Positions 1-4,740 are shown, counted from the stretch's first letter. The stretch: 5,673 nucleotides of DNA from Candidatus Iainarchaeum sp. (GCA_016218635.1 JACRDJ010000101.1:1-5673); one strand, 5' to 3'. Translations and numbers: made by a program. The notes: a model not told the origin generated them from the sequence alone.

Positions 1-17
1 AATTTCCAAAAAAAAAC

Positions 18-34
18 GAGGTTAATCAAACCTC
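18..34. repeat. Perfect inverted repeat upstream of the first gene
   Basis: GAGGTT at 18-23 is matched by AACCTC at 29-34 around a 5-base loop. Read on the minus strand the stem is followed by nine T residues (complement of the A-run ending at 16), which resembles a terminator, but no minus-strand gene nearby would need one. Read on the plus strand it sits directly against the TATA-like box at 37-42, in the place where TFB would touch the BRE, so it could equally be an operator or the terminator of a gene beyond the left edge. The repeat is seen directly; each role is inference. Confidence 0.45.
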
Positions 35-36
35 TC

Positions 37-42
37 TATAAT
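37..42 (+). promoter_or_regulatory. TATA-like box for the 63-548 gene
   Basis: TATAAT lies 21-26 bases upstream of the ATG at 63. In archaea the TATA element is centred about 25 bases before the transcription start, so this spacing puts the start at or next to the ATG, giving a leaderless message. No Shine-Dalgarno sequence precedes that ATG, which agrees. A bacterial -10 reading is possible for the hexamer alone, but no good -35 partner is seen. Confidence 0.45.
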
Positions 43-62
43 CTTTTGCCTTAAACCTGTTC

Positions 63-548
63 ATGCCGTTTTCCCTCAGTCGGTTCAATATTGCGTTGCT
101 TTCCTTGTTTATGGCCATCTGGTTTGGTCTGGCCTCGGTTGTTCCATTCATTCAGGGACAGTCTTTTTCTTTTTTTGACACTTTTGTACGCCTCGGAGAC
201 GACCGCTATTGGTCTTTGGGTCTTTCTGCGGTAGAGTTTTTTCTGGGTTCCGTCCTCTTTTTTCTGCTGGCCTTAGCGGGTCGTCTGGACATTATGGATA
301 GACTGGTTCCCAGCCCTGAAGCGATTAAGCGGATGGAGACTGAAGGCACGATTTTTCTTCTGCTGATCGGTATAGGAGGTGCGCTGCTGGTATGGCTGAT
401 TCCTTTTGTTTTTCCTTCCGCGGGTCTCTCCATTCCGACACTCTTGTTCCAGGTTCTAACCGTGGTTGCTTCTTTTGTCGCAGCCGGCCTGGTAAAACGC
501 ATGGGTGGCAAATCCCCGCCTGTTGCTTTTTCGGGCAAAGCGCCGTGA
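63..548 (+). CDS. Four-helix membrane protein of unknown function
   Basis: This 161-residue protein is not recognised. It has four clear hydrophobic segments at about residues 9-30, 53-72, 95-117 and 123-144, joined by short loops; the longest polar stretch (about 73-94, with mixed charges and MDRLVPSPEAIKRM) lies between helices 2 and 3. The C-terminus is short and basic (KRMGGK), suggesting a cytoplasmic end by the positive-inside rule. There is no cleavable signal peptide and no catalytic motif. The ATG at 63 is preferred because it fits a leaderless start 21-26 bases after a TATA-like box; the ATG at 111 would remove half of helix 1. It is separated from the aquaporin operon by about 90 bases with a hairpin and a fresh promoter, so it is probably a separate transcription unit. 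It could be a small transporter-associated or structural membrane protein; nothing in the sequence decides. Confidence 0.8.
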   Translation: MPFSLSRFNIALLSLFMAIWFGLASVVPFIQGQSFSFFDTFVRLGDDRYWSLGLSAVEFFLGSVLFFLLALAGRLDIMDRLVPSPEAIKRMETEGTIFLLLIGIGGALLVWLIPFVFPSAGLSIPTLLFQVLTVVASFVAAGLVKRMGGKSPPVAFSGKAP

Positions 549-568
549 GGGCATTCTTTCGTTCTTTG

Positions 569-584
569 CCGGAGTTTGCTCCGG
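569..584 (+). repeat. GC-rich hairpin between the first gene and the aquaporin
   Basis: CCGGAG at 569-574 pairs with CTCCGG at 579-584 around TTTG, and the stem can be extended by wobble and A-T pairs to about 565-588. It lies 20 bases after the stop of the 63-548 gene and just before the aquaporin TATA box. No T tract follows on the + strand, so it is not a standard terminator; it may stabilise the 3' end of the first message. Confidence 0.45.
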
Positions 585-592
585 TGAAAGGG

Positions 593-600
593 TTTAAATT
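593..600 (+). promoter_or_regulatory. TATA box (with purine-rich BRE) for the aquaporin-SOD operon
   Basis: TTTAAATT at 593-600 is preceded by GAAAGG at 586-591, a plausible BRE. A start about 25 bases downstream falls near 620, leaving a short leader that contains the ribosome binding site AAGGGGTG at 627-634, six bases or fewer from the ATG at 640. This is a good archaeal promoter by spacing and composition. Confidence 0.55.
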
Positions 601-639
601 CGTTTAAGTTCCACGTAATGCCTACTAAGGGGTGCCTAT

Positions 640-1317
640 ATGAAAAAAGATTTTTCCGCTTTTGTAGCCGAATTGATTGGAACGTTTGCATTGGTGTTTG
701 TGGGTGGCGGAGCCGCCATTACGGCCAGTTCGCTTCTGCTGGCTTCACCCATTGAAGTCGCATTCGCGCACGGGCTCGTGCTCATGAGCATGATTTATGC
801 CTTGGGCCACGTTTCCGGCGGTCACTTCAATCCGGCCGTCACGTTCGGAGTATGGTTTGGCAAAAAAATGGAAACCCCTAAAGCCGTTGGGTACGTGGTA
901 TCCCAGTTGGTGGGTGCCTCGCTGGCTGCTTTGTTCCTGAGTTTTGTGTTCATTAACGGCGTTCATCCCCTGGCTCCGGCCGTTCCGGCCTTGGCGGACG
1001 GAATTTCGCTTTTCCGCGGAATCTTCATTGAAGCCGTTCTCACGTTCTTCCTGGTGCTCACGGTATTCGGAACCGCCATTGACAAGCGGGCTCCGGCCCC
1101 CGTATATGGGCTGGCGATTGGATTAGTGCTGGCATTCGACATTCTGGTGGGAGGCCCGCTCACGGGGGGTGCCATGAATCCTGCCCGTGCATTCGGTCCG
1201 GCCCTGCTCACCGGGTTATGGGAGAATCAGTTAGTGTACTGGGTGGGACCGCTTCTGGGAGCCCTGGTGGCGGCTGGCCTGTATTCGCAGTTTTTCCTTA
1301 AGGGGGAGGTGAAGTAA
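640..1317 (+). CDS. Aquaporin (MIP family channel), AqpM-like
   Basis: Membrane channel of the major intrinsic protein family, moving water and possibly small neutral solutes across the cytoplasmic membrane. The 225 residues are normal for the family and hold six transmembrane helices plus two half-helices. Both NPA motifs are intact: SGGHFNPAV (NPA 64-66) and TGGAMNPARAFGP (NPA 180-182), followed by the pore Arg183. By alignment from memory with E. coli AqpZ, the selectivity filter is Phe42, Ile168, Gly177 and Arg183. The water-channel His is thus replaced by Ile, as in the methanogen channel AqpM, which widens the pore and argues against a strict water channel. The N-terminal FVAELIGTFALVFVG is a typical MIP helix 1 with its conserved Glu11. 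The start is fixed by AAGGGGTG at 627-634. The gene ends directly against the SOD start, so the two are co-transcribed. The exact substrate (water, glycerol, H2O2 or dissolved gas) cannot be read from the sequence. Confidence 0.96.
   Translation: MKKDFSAFVAELIGTFALVFVGGGAAITASSLLLASPIEVAFAHGLVLMSMIYALGHVSGGHFNPAVTFGVWFGKKMETPKAVGYVVSQLVGASLAALFLSFVFINGVHPLAPAVPALADGISLFRGIFIEAVLTFFLVLTVFGTAIDKRAPAPVYGLAIGLVLAFDILVGGPLTGGAMNPARAFGPALLTGLWENQLVYWVGPLLGALVAAGLYSQFFLKGEVK
1305..1312 (+). promoter_or_regulatory. Strong Shine-Dalgarno site for SOD inside the aquaporin 3' end
   Basis: GGAGGTGA is a perfect match to the anti-Shine-Dalgarno 3' end of archaeal 16S rRNA (UCACCUCC) and stands five bases before the ATG at 1318. 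It is made from the last codons of the aquaporin gene. It decides the SOD start and predicts strong SOD translation. Confidence 0.8.
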
Positions 1318-1929
1318 ATGAAGTTTGAACTCAAACCTTTACCCTATGCCTACCATGCATTGGAGCCATTCATTGACGAGCAGACGATGCTGATTCACCA
1401 CGACAAGCATCATCAGGCCTATGTGGACAAACTCAATGCCGCACTCGAAGGCCACCCGGAATTGCAGAAAAAATCCGTGGAGGAACTGGTGGCGGGCCTT
1501 AATTCCGTGGTTCCCGAATCCGTCCGCGGAGCCGTCCGCAATCACGGGGGCGGTCACCTCAACCATTCCTTTTTTTGGGACATTATGAAAAAAGATGCCC
1601 AAACGCCTTCCACGGAATTGTCGGCAGCCATTAACACTGCTTTTGGAAGCATGGATGCTTTCAAGGAAAAGTTTTCCAATGCCGCATTAGGCGTATTCGG
1701 CAGCGGATGGGCCTGGCTGGTGGTCTCCAGCGGTTCGCTTGAAGTCATGAGCACTCCCAATCAGGACAGTCCGCTAACGGTCGGAAAGAAACCCATTCTG
1801 GGTGTGGATGTATGGGAACATGCGTACTACATTCGCTATATGAACCGCCGTGCGGATTACGTGAAAGCGTTCTGGAATGTGGTGAACTGGTCCAAAGTGA
1901 GCGAGCACTTTAAGCATGCGATGAAGTGA
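1318..1929 (+). CDS. sodA: Superoxide dismutase, Mn-type of the Fe/Mn family
   Basis: Converts superoxide to hydrogen peroxide and oxygen; a soluble cytoplasmic enzyme (no signal peptide), usually a dimer or tetramer. The 203 residues match the full family length. An N-terminal helical hairpin (about 1-90) carries the metal ligands His27 (IHHDKHH) and His83 (GGHLNHSFFW), and a C-terminal alpha/beta domain carries Asp164 and His168 (DVWEHAYY). The gateway residues His31 and Tyr35 are present. The outer-sphere glutamine is Gln149 in NQDSPL, with Gly79 at the N-terminal position where Fe enzymes place their Gln; this is the Mn-type arrangement, though cambialistic use cannot be excluded. FGSGWAWL (127-134) and NRRADY (176-181) are further hallmarks. 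The ATG directly follows the aquaporin TAA and has a perfect ribosome binding site. The gene reads on into the next ORF with a GTGA overlap. The resemblance to bacterial SodA suggests an acquired gene, but that is inference. Confidence 0.97.
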   Translation: MKFELKPLPYAYHALEPFIDEQTMLIHHDKHHQAYVDKLNAALEGHPELQKKSVEELVAGLNSVVPESVRGAVRNHGGGHLNHSFFWDIMKKDAQTPSTELSAAINTAFGSMDAFKEKFSNAALGVFGSGWAWLVVSSGSLEVMSTPNQDSPLTVGKKPILGVDVWEHAYYIRYMNRRADYVKAFWNVVNWSKVSEHFKHAMK

Positions 1930-2468
1930 GTATGGCTCCCCGCAAACCCAAACTGCCTTCACCGCATCATCCACATTCACCCAAGCCGGAGCCGAAGGTT
2001 TGGTCCCGGTCAGAGCTGTTGCCTAAAATTGAAGCCCATGGGGGAATGGGCTATGCGGGGGCAGTGGGGCGTGGTCACCGGATTATTCTGCCGGAGTATC
2101 GGGGAAAAGGCTTTTTTTCGAAGGCACTGGAGTTCCTGGAAGCCCACGAGCGGCGGGTTTTTTCTGAAGGCGGATTCAATTCGTATCGGAATGCATTGAT
2201 TCTGGAGTTGGGTGCGTTTTACCGGAAGGATCCGGAAGCCCTCCGGAAACCCATGCACATTGATTTTACGCGGTATTATTACATCGGTTCCATTTTCCTG
2301 AAGAAAGGGTATGTTCCGATTCCGGCTTCCCTGCGGATACTGGAGCATGAGGGGCTCAAGCCGGACCCGTCTTTGGCGGAAGTGCAGGCCTTCCTGGAGA
2401 CTTCTCCAAAAAAGGAATTAAGCAAATTCATGCCGTTGGTGTTTGTCAAAAAGCCAAGCGCGCAGTAA
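1926..2468 (+). CDS. Probable GNAT-like acetyltransferase-fold protein, divergent
   Basis: A protein of about 180 residues with no certain family. The first 24 residues are rich in Pro, His and Lys and look disordered. The core has ILPEYRGKGFFSKALEFLE (from residue 54), which resembles GNAT motif A, the acetyl-CoA pyrophosphate loop after beta-4, and GSIFLKKGYVPI (121-132), which resembles the motif B end where GNATs read lyeklGF. The loop has RGKGFF where R/Q-x-x-G-x-G/A is usual, so the last small residue is replaced by Phe64. Beta strands 1-3 are poorly developed. CoA binding is therefore uncertain and the substrate unknown. Two starts are possible: GTG at 1926, overlapping the SOD stop as GTGA, or ATG at 1932, two bases after it; neither has a strong ribosome binding site, so translation probably depends on coupling to SOD. 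It is the last gene of the aquaporin-SOD cluster and ends four bases from a convergent gene. Confidence 0.75.
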   Translation: MSMAPRKPKLPSPHHPHSPKPEPKVWSRSELLPKIEAHGGMGYAGAVGRGHRIILPEYRGKGFFSKALEFLEAHERRVFSEGGFNSYRNALILELGAFYRKDPEALRKPMHIDFTRYYYIGSIFLKKGYVPIPASLRILEHEGLKPDPSLAEVQAFLETSPKKELSKFMPLVFVKKPSAQ

Positions 2469-2472
2469 TTGC

Positions 2473-2775
2473 TCAGATTCTCCACCCAATCAAAAACCCC
2501 GCGAATCCGACGATGATGTCCTGGACTTTGTTTTTCCAGGTTTCACGGAATTGCGCGCTTTGCTTGCGGATTAAGGCAATTTCAACGGCTTCCCATAAGA
2601 GAATGAGGAACAATGCCTGCACCCAGTCTGAGATGAAGTAGGCCAGTGCGAGTCCGCCCAGAAAATGCATGCCGACGTCGAAGTCCTTATGCTTTTGGTA
2701 CCATTTGAAGTGATTGGCCAGCACCTGCAGCACGATGAATACGATGACGATTTCGCGGCCGAAAAGCAATGCCAT
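2473..2775 (-). CDS. Small polytopic membrane protein, YjdF/VanZ-like pattern
   Basis: This 100-residue hydrophobic protein has about four membrane segments, near residues 5-22, 35-49, 51-69 and 84-99. Polar residues are placed in or next to the helices: Asp33 and His37 (DVGMHFLGG), Glu62 and Glu65 (LLWEAVEIAL) and Asp86 (VQDIIVGFAGFLIG). The order D...H..GG, then WE..E, then D...G..G recalls the YjdF (DUF2238) and VanZ-like membrane families, so a metal or lipid-linked role is conceivable, but the family match is by eye only. No good Shine-Dalgarno precedes the ATG at 2775; an A/T-rich CTAAAAAC at about 2796-2803 (minus strand) is at leaderless TATA distance. It follows the GIY-YIG gene by 24 bases and may share its transcript. 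Its stop lies four bases from that of the convergent GNAT-like gene. Confidence 0.75.
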   Translation of the reverse strand: MALLFGREIVIVFIVLQVLANHFKWYQKHKDFDVGMHFLGGLALAYFISDWVQALFLILLWEAVEIALIRKQSAQFRETWKNKVQDIIVGFAGFLIGWRI

Positions 2776-2799
2776 ACCCGATTTGGCGGGAAAGAGTTT

Positions 2800-3042
2800 T
2801 TAGGGGTTTTGAATGAGGGCCTTTTTTTGGGCCCTCGAAAGCCGCTTGATTTGCGCTTCCCGTCGCATTGCTGCCGGGCGGGAAAGGAATTTCTTGGAAT
2901 AAACCAGTTTAAGCGGCCTTCGCCCGCGCGTGTACTTCGCTCCCTTTCCTTCCTGGTGGGCCTGAAGGCGTTTTTGGAGGTTGTGGGTGTAACCGCAGTA
3001 AAGCGTGCCGTCACGGCATTGCAGGAGGTAGACGAAGTGCAT
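2800..3042 (-). CDS. GIY-YIG domain protein, YhbQ/UPF0213 family
   Basis: An 80-residue single-domain member of the GIY-YIG nuclease superfamily, of the small stand-alone YhbQ type; related proteins have been linked to DNA repair or structure-specific cleavage, but the exact role is unsettled. The sequence covers the whole domain: FVYLLQCRDGTLYCGYT (3-19) holds the paired Tyr motif, with GYT in place of the usual GIT; Arg25 (KRLQAH) is the conserved catalytic Arg; GKGAKYTRGRRP (32-43) is the family signature; and RREAQIKRLSRAQK (60-73) carries the likely metal-binding Glu62. Length equals the family norm and all key residues are present, so it should be active. The ATG at 3042 has no ribosome binding site, but a TTAAAT box lies about 26 bases upstream, so it appears to be leaderless. 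The small membrane-protein gene follows on the same strand. Confidence 0.93.
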   Translation of the reverse strand: MHFVYLLQCRDGTLYCGYTHNLQKRLQAHQEGKGAKYTRGRRPLKLVYSKKFLSRPAAMRREAQIKRLSRAQKKALIQNP

Positions 3043-3064
3043 GTTTCAATAATGATTCAGGCGC

Positions 3065-3070
3065 ATTTAA
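3065..3070 (-). promoter_or_regulatory. TATA-like box for the GIY-YIG gene
   Basis: On the minus strand this reads TTAAAT inside AAGCTTAAATGCGC, 23-28 bases before the ATG at 3042, the spacing expected for a leaderless archaeal message. The element is nearly symmetrical (ATTTAAGCTT on the + strand), so it might also fire rightward towards the tRNA region. Confidence 0.4.
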
Positions 3071-3120
3071 GCTTAGAGTACCGGGTTACTTTCTTTGCTG
3101 TTTTTGCGGGTTCCGAATGA

Positions 3121-3128
3121 CTTTTAAG
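3121..3128 (+). promoter_or_regulatory. TATA-like box in front of the structured region and tRNA
   Basis: CTTTTAAG is the closest AT-rich promoter-like element upstream of tRNA-Ser on the + strand; the 40 bases immediately before the tRNA are GC-rich. If used, transcription would begin near 3147-3152 and the tRNA would carry a leader of roughly 125 bases. The TTTAA at 3066-3070 is an alternative further upstream. Spacing-based inference only. Confidence 0.3.
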
Positions 3129-3133
3129 CCTTC

Positions 3134-3261
3134 GTGGACAAAAAATGATTCGACAGATCTGCATTTTGAATAAGTGCAGTTCGTGTCCACAGATAGTGTT
3201 CCTGCGAAGCAAGCACTGCTGAAAGCAGTGCACCGGTACCGCCGATCGGAAGCGGCGCCGG
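3134..3261 (+). ncRNA. Structured noncoding region, candidate small RNA or tRNA leader
   Basis: This stretch has no credible gene but is packed with inverted repeats. GTGGACA (3134-3140) pairs with TGTCCAC (3184-3190), enclosing a hairpin CTGCATTT/AAGTGCAG (3159-3166 with 3172-3179, one G-U). Then come a perfect 8-bp hairpin GCACTGCT-GAA-AGCAGTGC (3213-3231) and a 10-bp stem CCGGTACCGC/GCGGCGCCGG (3233-3242 with 3252-3261, one mismatch and one G-U). The tRNA begins 12 bases later. The stems are seen directly. Whether they form a separate RNA, a processed tRNA leader or DNA-level palindromes is not known, and the strand is assumed from the tRNA. No match to SRP RNA, RNase P RNA, tmRNA or a C/D or H/ACA guide was recognised. 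Confidence 0.35.
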
Positions 3262-3273
3262 ACATGTCGGCGT

Positions 3274-3357
3274 GCGGGGGTGGCAGAGTGGTCTAATGCG
3301 CACGCCTGGAAAGCGTGTTCTCGAAAGGGAGCGCGAGTTCGAATCTCGTCCCCCGCG
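3274..3357 (+). tRNA. tRNA-Ser (anticodon GGA)
   Basis: A complete class II tRNA decoding UCC and UCU. The acceptor stem GCGGGGG (3274-3280) pairs fully with CCCCCGC (3350-3356), with discriminator G3357, as serine tRNAs require. The D stem is GCA/TGC around an AGTGGTCTAA-type loop; the anticodon stem CACGC/GCGTG (3301-3305, 3313-3317) encloses CTGGAAA with anticodon GGA at 3308-3310. A long variable arm (3318-3332) has the CTC/GAG stem typical of tRNA-Ser. The T arm is GCGAG-TTCGAAT-CTCGT (3333-3349). No CCA is encoded, so it is added after transcription. There is no intron. A T-rich tract follows immediately. Confidence 0.97.
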
Positions 3358-3384
3358 AACTTTTCTTTTAGGAAAAGAAAAGTT
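3358..3384. terminator. 12-bp inverted repeat with T-rich arm after tRNA-Ser
   Basis: AACTTTTCTTTT (3358-3369) is perfectly repeated inverted as AAAAGAAAAGTT (3373-3384) around AGG. The left arm begins one base after the tRNA discriminator, and its TTTTCTTTT would act as an archaeal oligo-U terminator for the tRNA. Because the repeat is symmetrical, the same T-rich arm also appears on the minus strand and could stop transcripts from the converging operon. Confidence 0.6.
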
Positions 3385-3402
3385 ACGTTCTCAAAAGAAA
3401 AG

Positions 3403-3423
3403 CAATTTGCCTGCGGCAAATTG
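3403..3423 (-). terminator. Hairpin plus T-rich tract ending the minus-strand operon
   Basis: CAATTTGCC (3403-3411) and GGCAAATTG (3415-3423) form a perfect 9-bp stem with a three-base loop. Read on the minus strand, it lies about 28 bases after the stop at 3451 and is followed directly by CTTTTCTTTT (complement of 3393-3402). That is a hairpin-plus-U-tract arrangement suited to ending the mcm-to-yggS operon. Confidence 0.6.
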
Positions 3424-3450
3424 TAATGCGGTGACGCGTCCCCCCGCCAT

Positions 3451-3756
3451 TTATTTTTTGTGTGTATTGATTCTGGGTTGTTCTAAATTTTTCTTAAACA
3501 TTCCAAAAATTCCAATCAGCAGATAGGTGTTGATTCTTTCTTTATTTCGTTGCCAAAACAAATCATGGTCTTTGCCGTAAATTTTCTTTGACGCGCGCAC
3601 CAATTCGTCGTATATCTCTTGAGTGTGGTCATAGGGAATAGCATATCCAACGTTATCAAGTACTGACCTTATTTTTTCTTTAAATTCTAGCTCTTTTTGT
3701 GCTAATTTAGCAGGTCTATCTTTGTCATCAGAATTCATTTGTCCATTCCTGCCCAT
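3451..3756 (-). CDS. Hypothetical protein, AT-rich gene at the operon end
   Basis: A charged 101-residue protein, not recognised. The N-terminal third (about 8-35) is strongly charged and probably helical (DKDRPAKLAQKELEFKEKIR); the middle has NVGYAIPYDHTQEIYDELVRASKKIYG (split here by eye at about 35-61); a single hydrophobic segment NTYLLIGIFGMFKK (about 76-89) may be a short membrane anchor or buried helix; the tail is basic. GC content over 3481-3720 is about 35% by count, against about 55% for 3901-4080 in the next gene, so the gene looks foreign or recently acquired. The ATG at 3756 overlaps the yggS stop by one base (TAATG), which suggests coupled translation; the ATG at 3738, with AGGAATGG before it, is a good alternative start. 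Its stop is followed by a terminator-like hairpin. Confidence 0.65.
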   Translation of the reverse strand: MGRNGQMNSDDKDRPAKLAQKELEFKEKIRSVLDNVGYAIPYDHTQEIYDELVRASKKIYGKDHDLFWQRNKERINTYLLIGIFGMFKKNLEQPRINTHKK

Positions 3757-4412
3757 TACTTTTTTCCTTTTTCAAACAATGCCGTTCCGATTCTCACGAT
3801 GGTGGCGCCTTCTTCGATGGCTACTTCGAAGTCGTTGCTCATGCCCATGGAGAGTTCTTTGAGGCCTGTTTTTTTGGCCAGTTGTTTGAGGCCTTTGAAT
3901 GTTGGCCGGGTTTTTTCGGGGGCGGTTAAGGGTGCCATGGTCATGAGTCCCTGCAGTTGCAGGTTGGGCATGGCTTTGATTTCGGGGAGGGCGGCTTCGA
4001 GTTCGGCGGGCGTGAAACCGTACTTGCTTTTTTCTCCGGAAACGTTGATTTCCAGGAAGATTTTGGGGTAGCGGTTCATTTCGTGTGCGTGTTTTTGCAG
4101 GGCCTGCGCGAGCTTTAAGGAGTCCACGGAGTGAATGGTTTCGCATAGGCTGACGGCGTGCTTGGCTTTGTTGGTCTGCAGGTGGCCCACGAAGTGCCAT
4201 TTGAGGTGGGAAAGGAGGGGGACTTTTCGTTCGAGTTCCTGGATTTTGCTTTCTCCGAATGTGTGGAATCCGAGGCTGACGAGTTCCTTGATTTCGTGCA
4301 GGGCACGTTCCTTGGTAATGGGAAGGAGTTGAACGGATTCGGGGTTGCGGCCGGATTTGATGGCGGCCGTATGCATGCGGGCACTGACTTGTTTGAGGTT
4401 TTGGGCAATCAT
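3756..4412 (-). CDS. yggS: PLP-binding homeostasis protein, YggS/PROSC family
   Basis: A single-domain alpha/beta-barrel protein that binds pyridoxal 5'-phosphate and helps keep vitamin B6 and amino-acid metabolism balanced; no enzymatic reaction is established for the family. At 218 residues it is only slightly shorter than usual. Lys34 in LLPITKE is the PLP-binding lysine (family form VSKT). FGESKIQEL (53-61) corresponds to the FGENrvQE signature with Asn replaced by Ser. WHFVGHLQTNKAK, HSVDS, LEINVSGEKSKYGF, GLMTMAP, LSMGMSNDFEVAIEEGATIVRIGTA (here cited as two parts, SMGMSNDFE and ATIVRIGTA) follow in family order, with the phosphate-binding region at the end. The ATG at 4412 has a good ribosome binding site AAAGGTGA (complement of 4417-4424). 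It follows the winged-helix gene by 34 bases and overlaps the next gene by one base. Confidence 0.96.
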   Translation of the reverse strand: MIAQNLKQVSARMHTAAIKSGRNPESVQLLPITKERALHEIKELVSLGFHTFGESKIQELERKVPLLSHLKWHFVGHLQTNKAKHAVSLCETIHSVDSLKLAQALQKHAHEMNRYPKIFLEINVSGEKSKYGFTPAELEAALPEIKAMPNLQLQGLMTMAPLTAPEKTRPTFKGLKQLAKKTGLKELSMGMSNDFEVAIEEGATIVRIGTALFEKGKK

Positions 4413-4446
4413 GGTTTCACCTTTATTGGATTGTCGGGTGGTTATT

Positions 4447-4740
4447 TTAACTGGCTTTATGGGCGGTCTGATGGAAGTTGTATAAGCTGATTAACCCTTT
4501 TTCGGTCAGGGTATACCCGTGGCCGGGTTCAAATATGACCAGTTTTTCGGAGCCGAGTTTGTTGAGTATCTGTCTGATTCGGTCCGCAGACAGCCGGGTT
4601 TCTTTTTCGAGTGTCTGTTCGTCGATGCGCGGGTTCTTATTGGCCAGGTAGTAGAGTATGAGGCGGTGTTCGGCGTCCATAAAGATTTCCATCATCCCTG
4701 AGCCATCGTCGTTTTTCATAATCATTTCTTTTTCATCCAT
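4447..4740 (-). CDS. Small winged-helix DNA-binding protein
   Basis: A 97-residue protein that is almost entirely one winged helix-turn-helix domain, so probably a transcription regulator or a DNA-binding accessory protein. The domain covers about residues 22-85: helix 1 EHRLILYYLANK; helix 2 DEQTLEKETR; recognition helix LSADRIRQILNKLGSEK; then the wing LVIFEPGHGYTLTEKGLISLY. The first 20 residues are acidic and Met-rich (EKEMIMKNDDGSGMMEIF) and offer alternative starts at Met6 and Met8; no start has a clear ribosome binding site. There is no ligand-binding domain, cysteine cluster or membrane segment. It lies 15 bases after the stop of the 224-residue gene and 34 before yggS, so it is internal to the operon. 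It may regulate this operon, but the target is unknown. Confidence 0.82.
   Translation of the reverse strand: MDEKEMIMKNDDGSGMMEIFMDAEHRLILYYLANKNPRIDEQTLEKETRLSADRIRQILNKLGSEKLVIFEPGHGYTLTEKGLISLYNFHQTAHKAS

Noticed and set aside
206..691. 161-residue minus-strand reading frame opposite the first membrane protein
   Set aside because: It is antisense to a gene with clear membrane helices, crosses the aquaporin promoter and start, and has low-complexity basic composition typical of a shadow frame.
2571..3014. 147-residue minus-strand frame overlapping the GIY-YIG gene
   Set aside because: It overlaps a well-supported GIY-YIG domain and the membrane-protein gene in another frame, and its sequence is Arg/Ser/Pro-rich without a domain.
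3134..3191. Box H/ACA guide RNA: a stem followed by ACA at 3189-3191
   Set aside because: The distance from the upper stem to ACA is about 9 bases rather than 14-16, the left loop is too long (18 bases), and no clear kink-turn is present.
3142..3222. Box C/D guide RNA from ATGATT near 3145 and CTGA at 3219-3222
   Set aside because: The C box is imperfect, the spacing of about 70 bases is too long, and no terminal stem brings the boxes together.
3274..3384. Integration (attachment) site of a mobile element at the tRNA 3' end
   Set aside because: No integrase gene and no duplicate of the tRNA 3' end are present in the window; the AT-rich gene nearby is only a hint.
3057..3419. 120-residue minus-strand reading frame across the tRNA region
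   Set aside because: It runs antisense through a clear tRNA-Ser and through the hairpins, has no protein-like domain pattern and no ribosome binding site; a chance frame.
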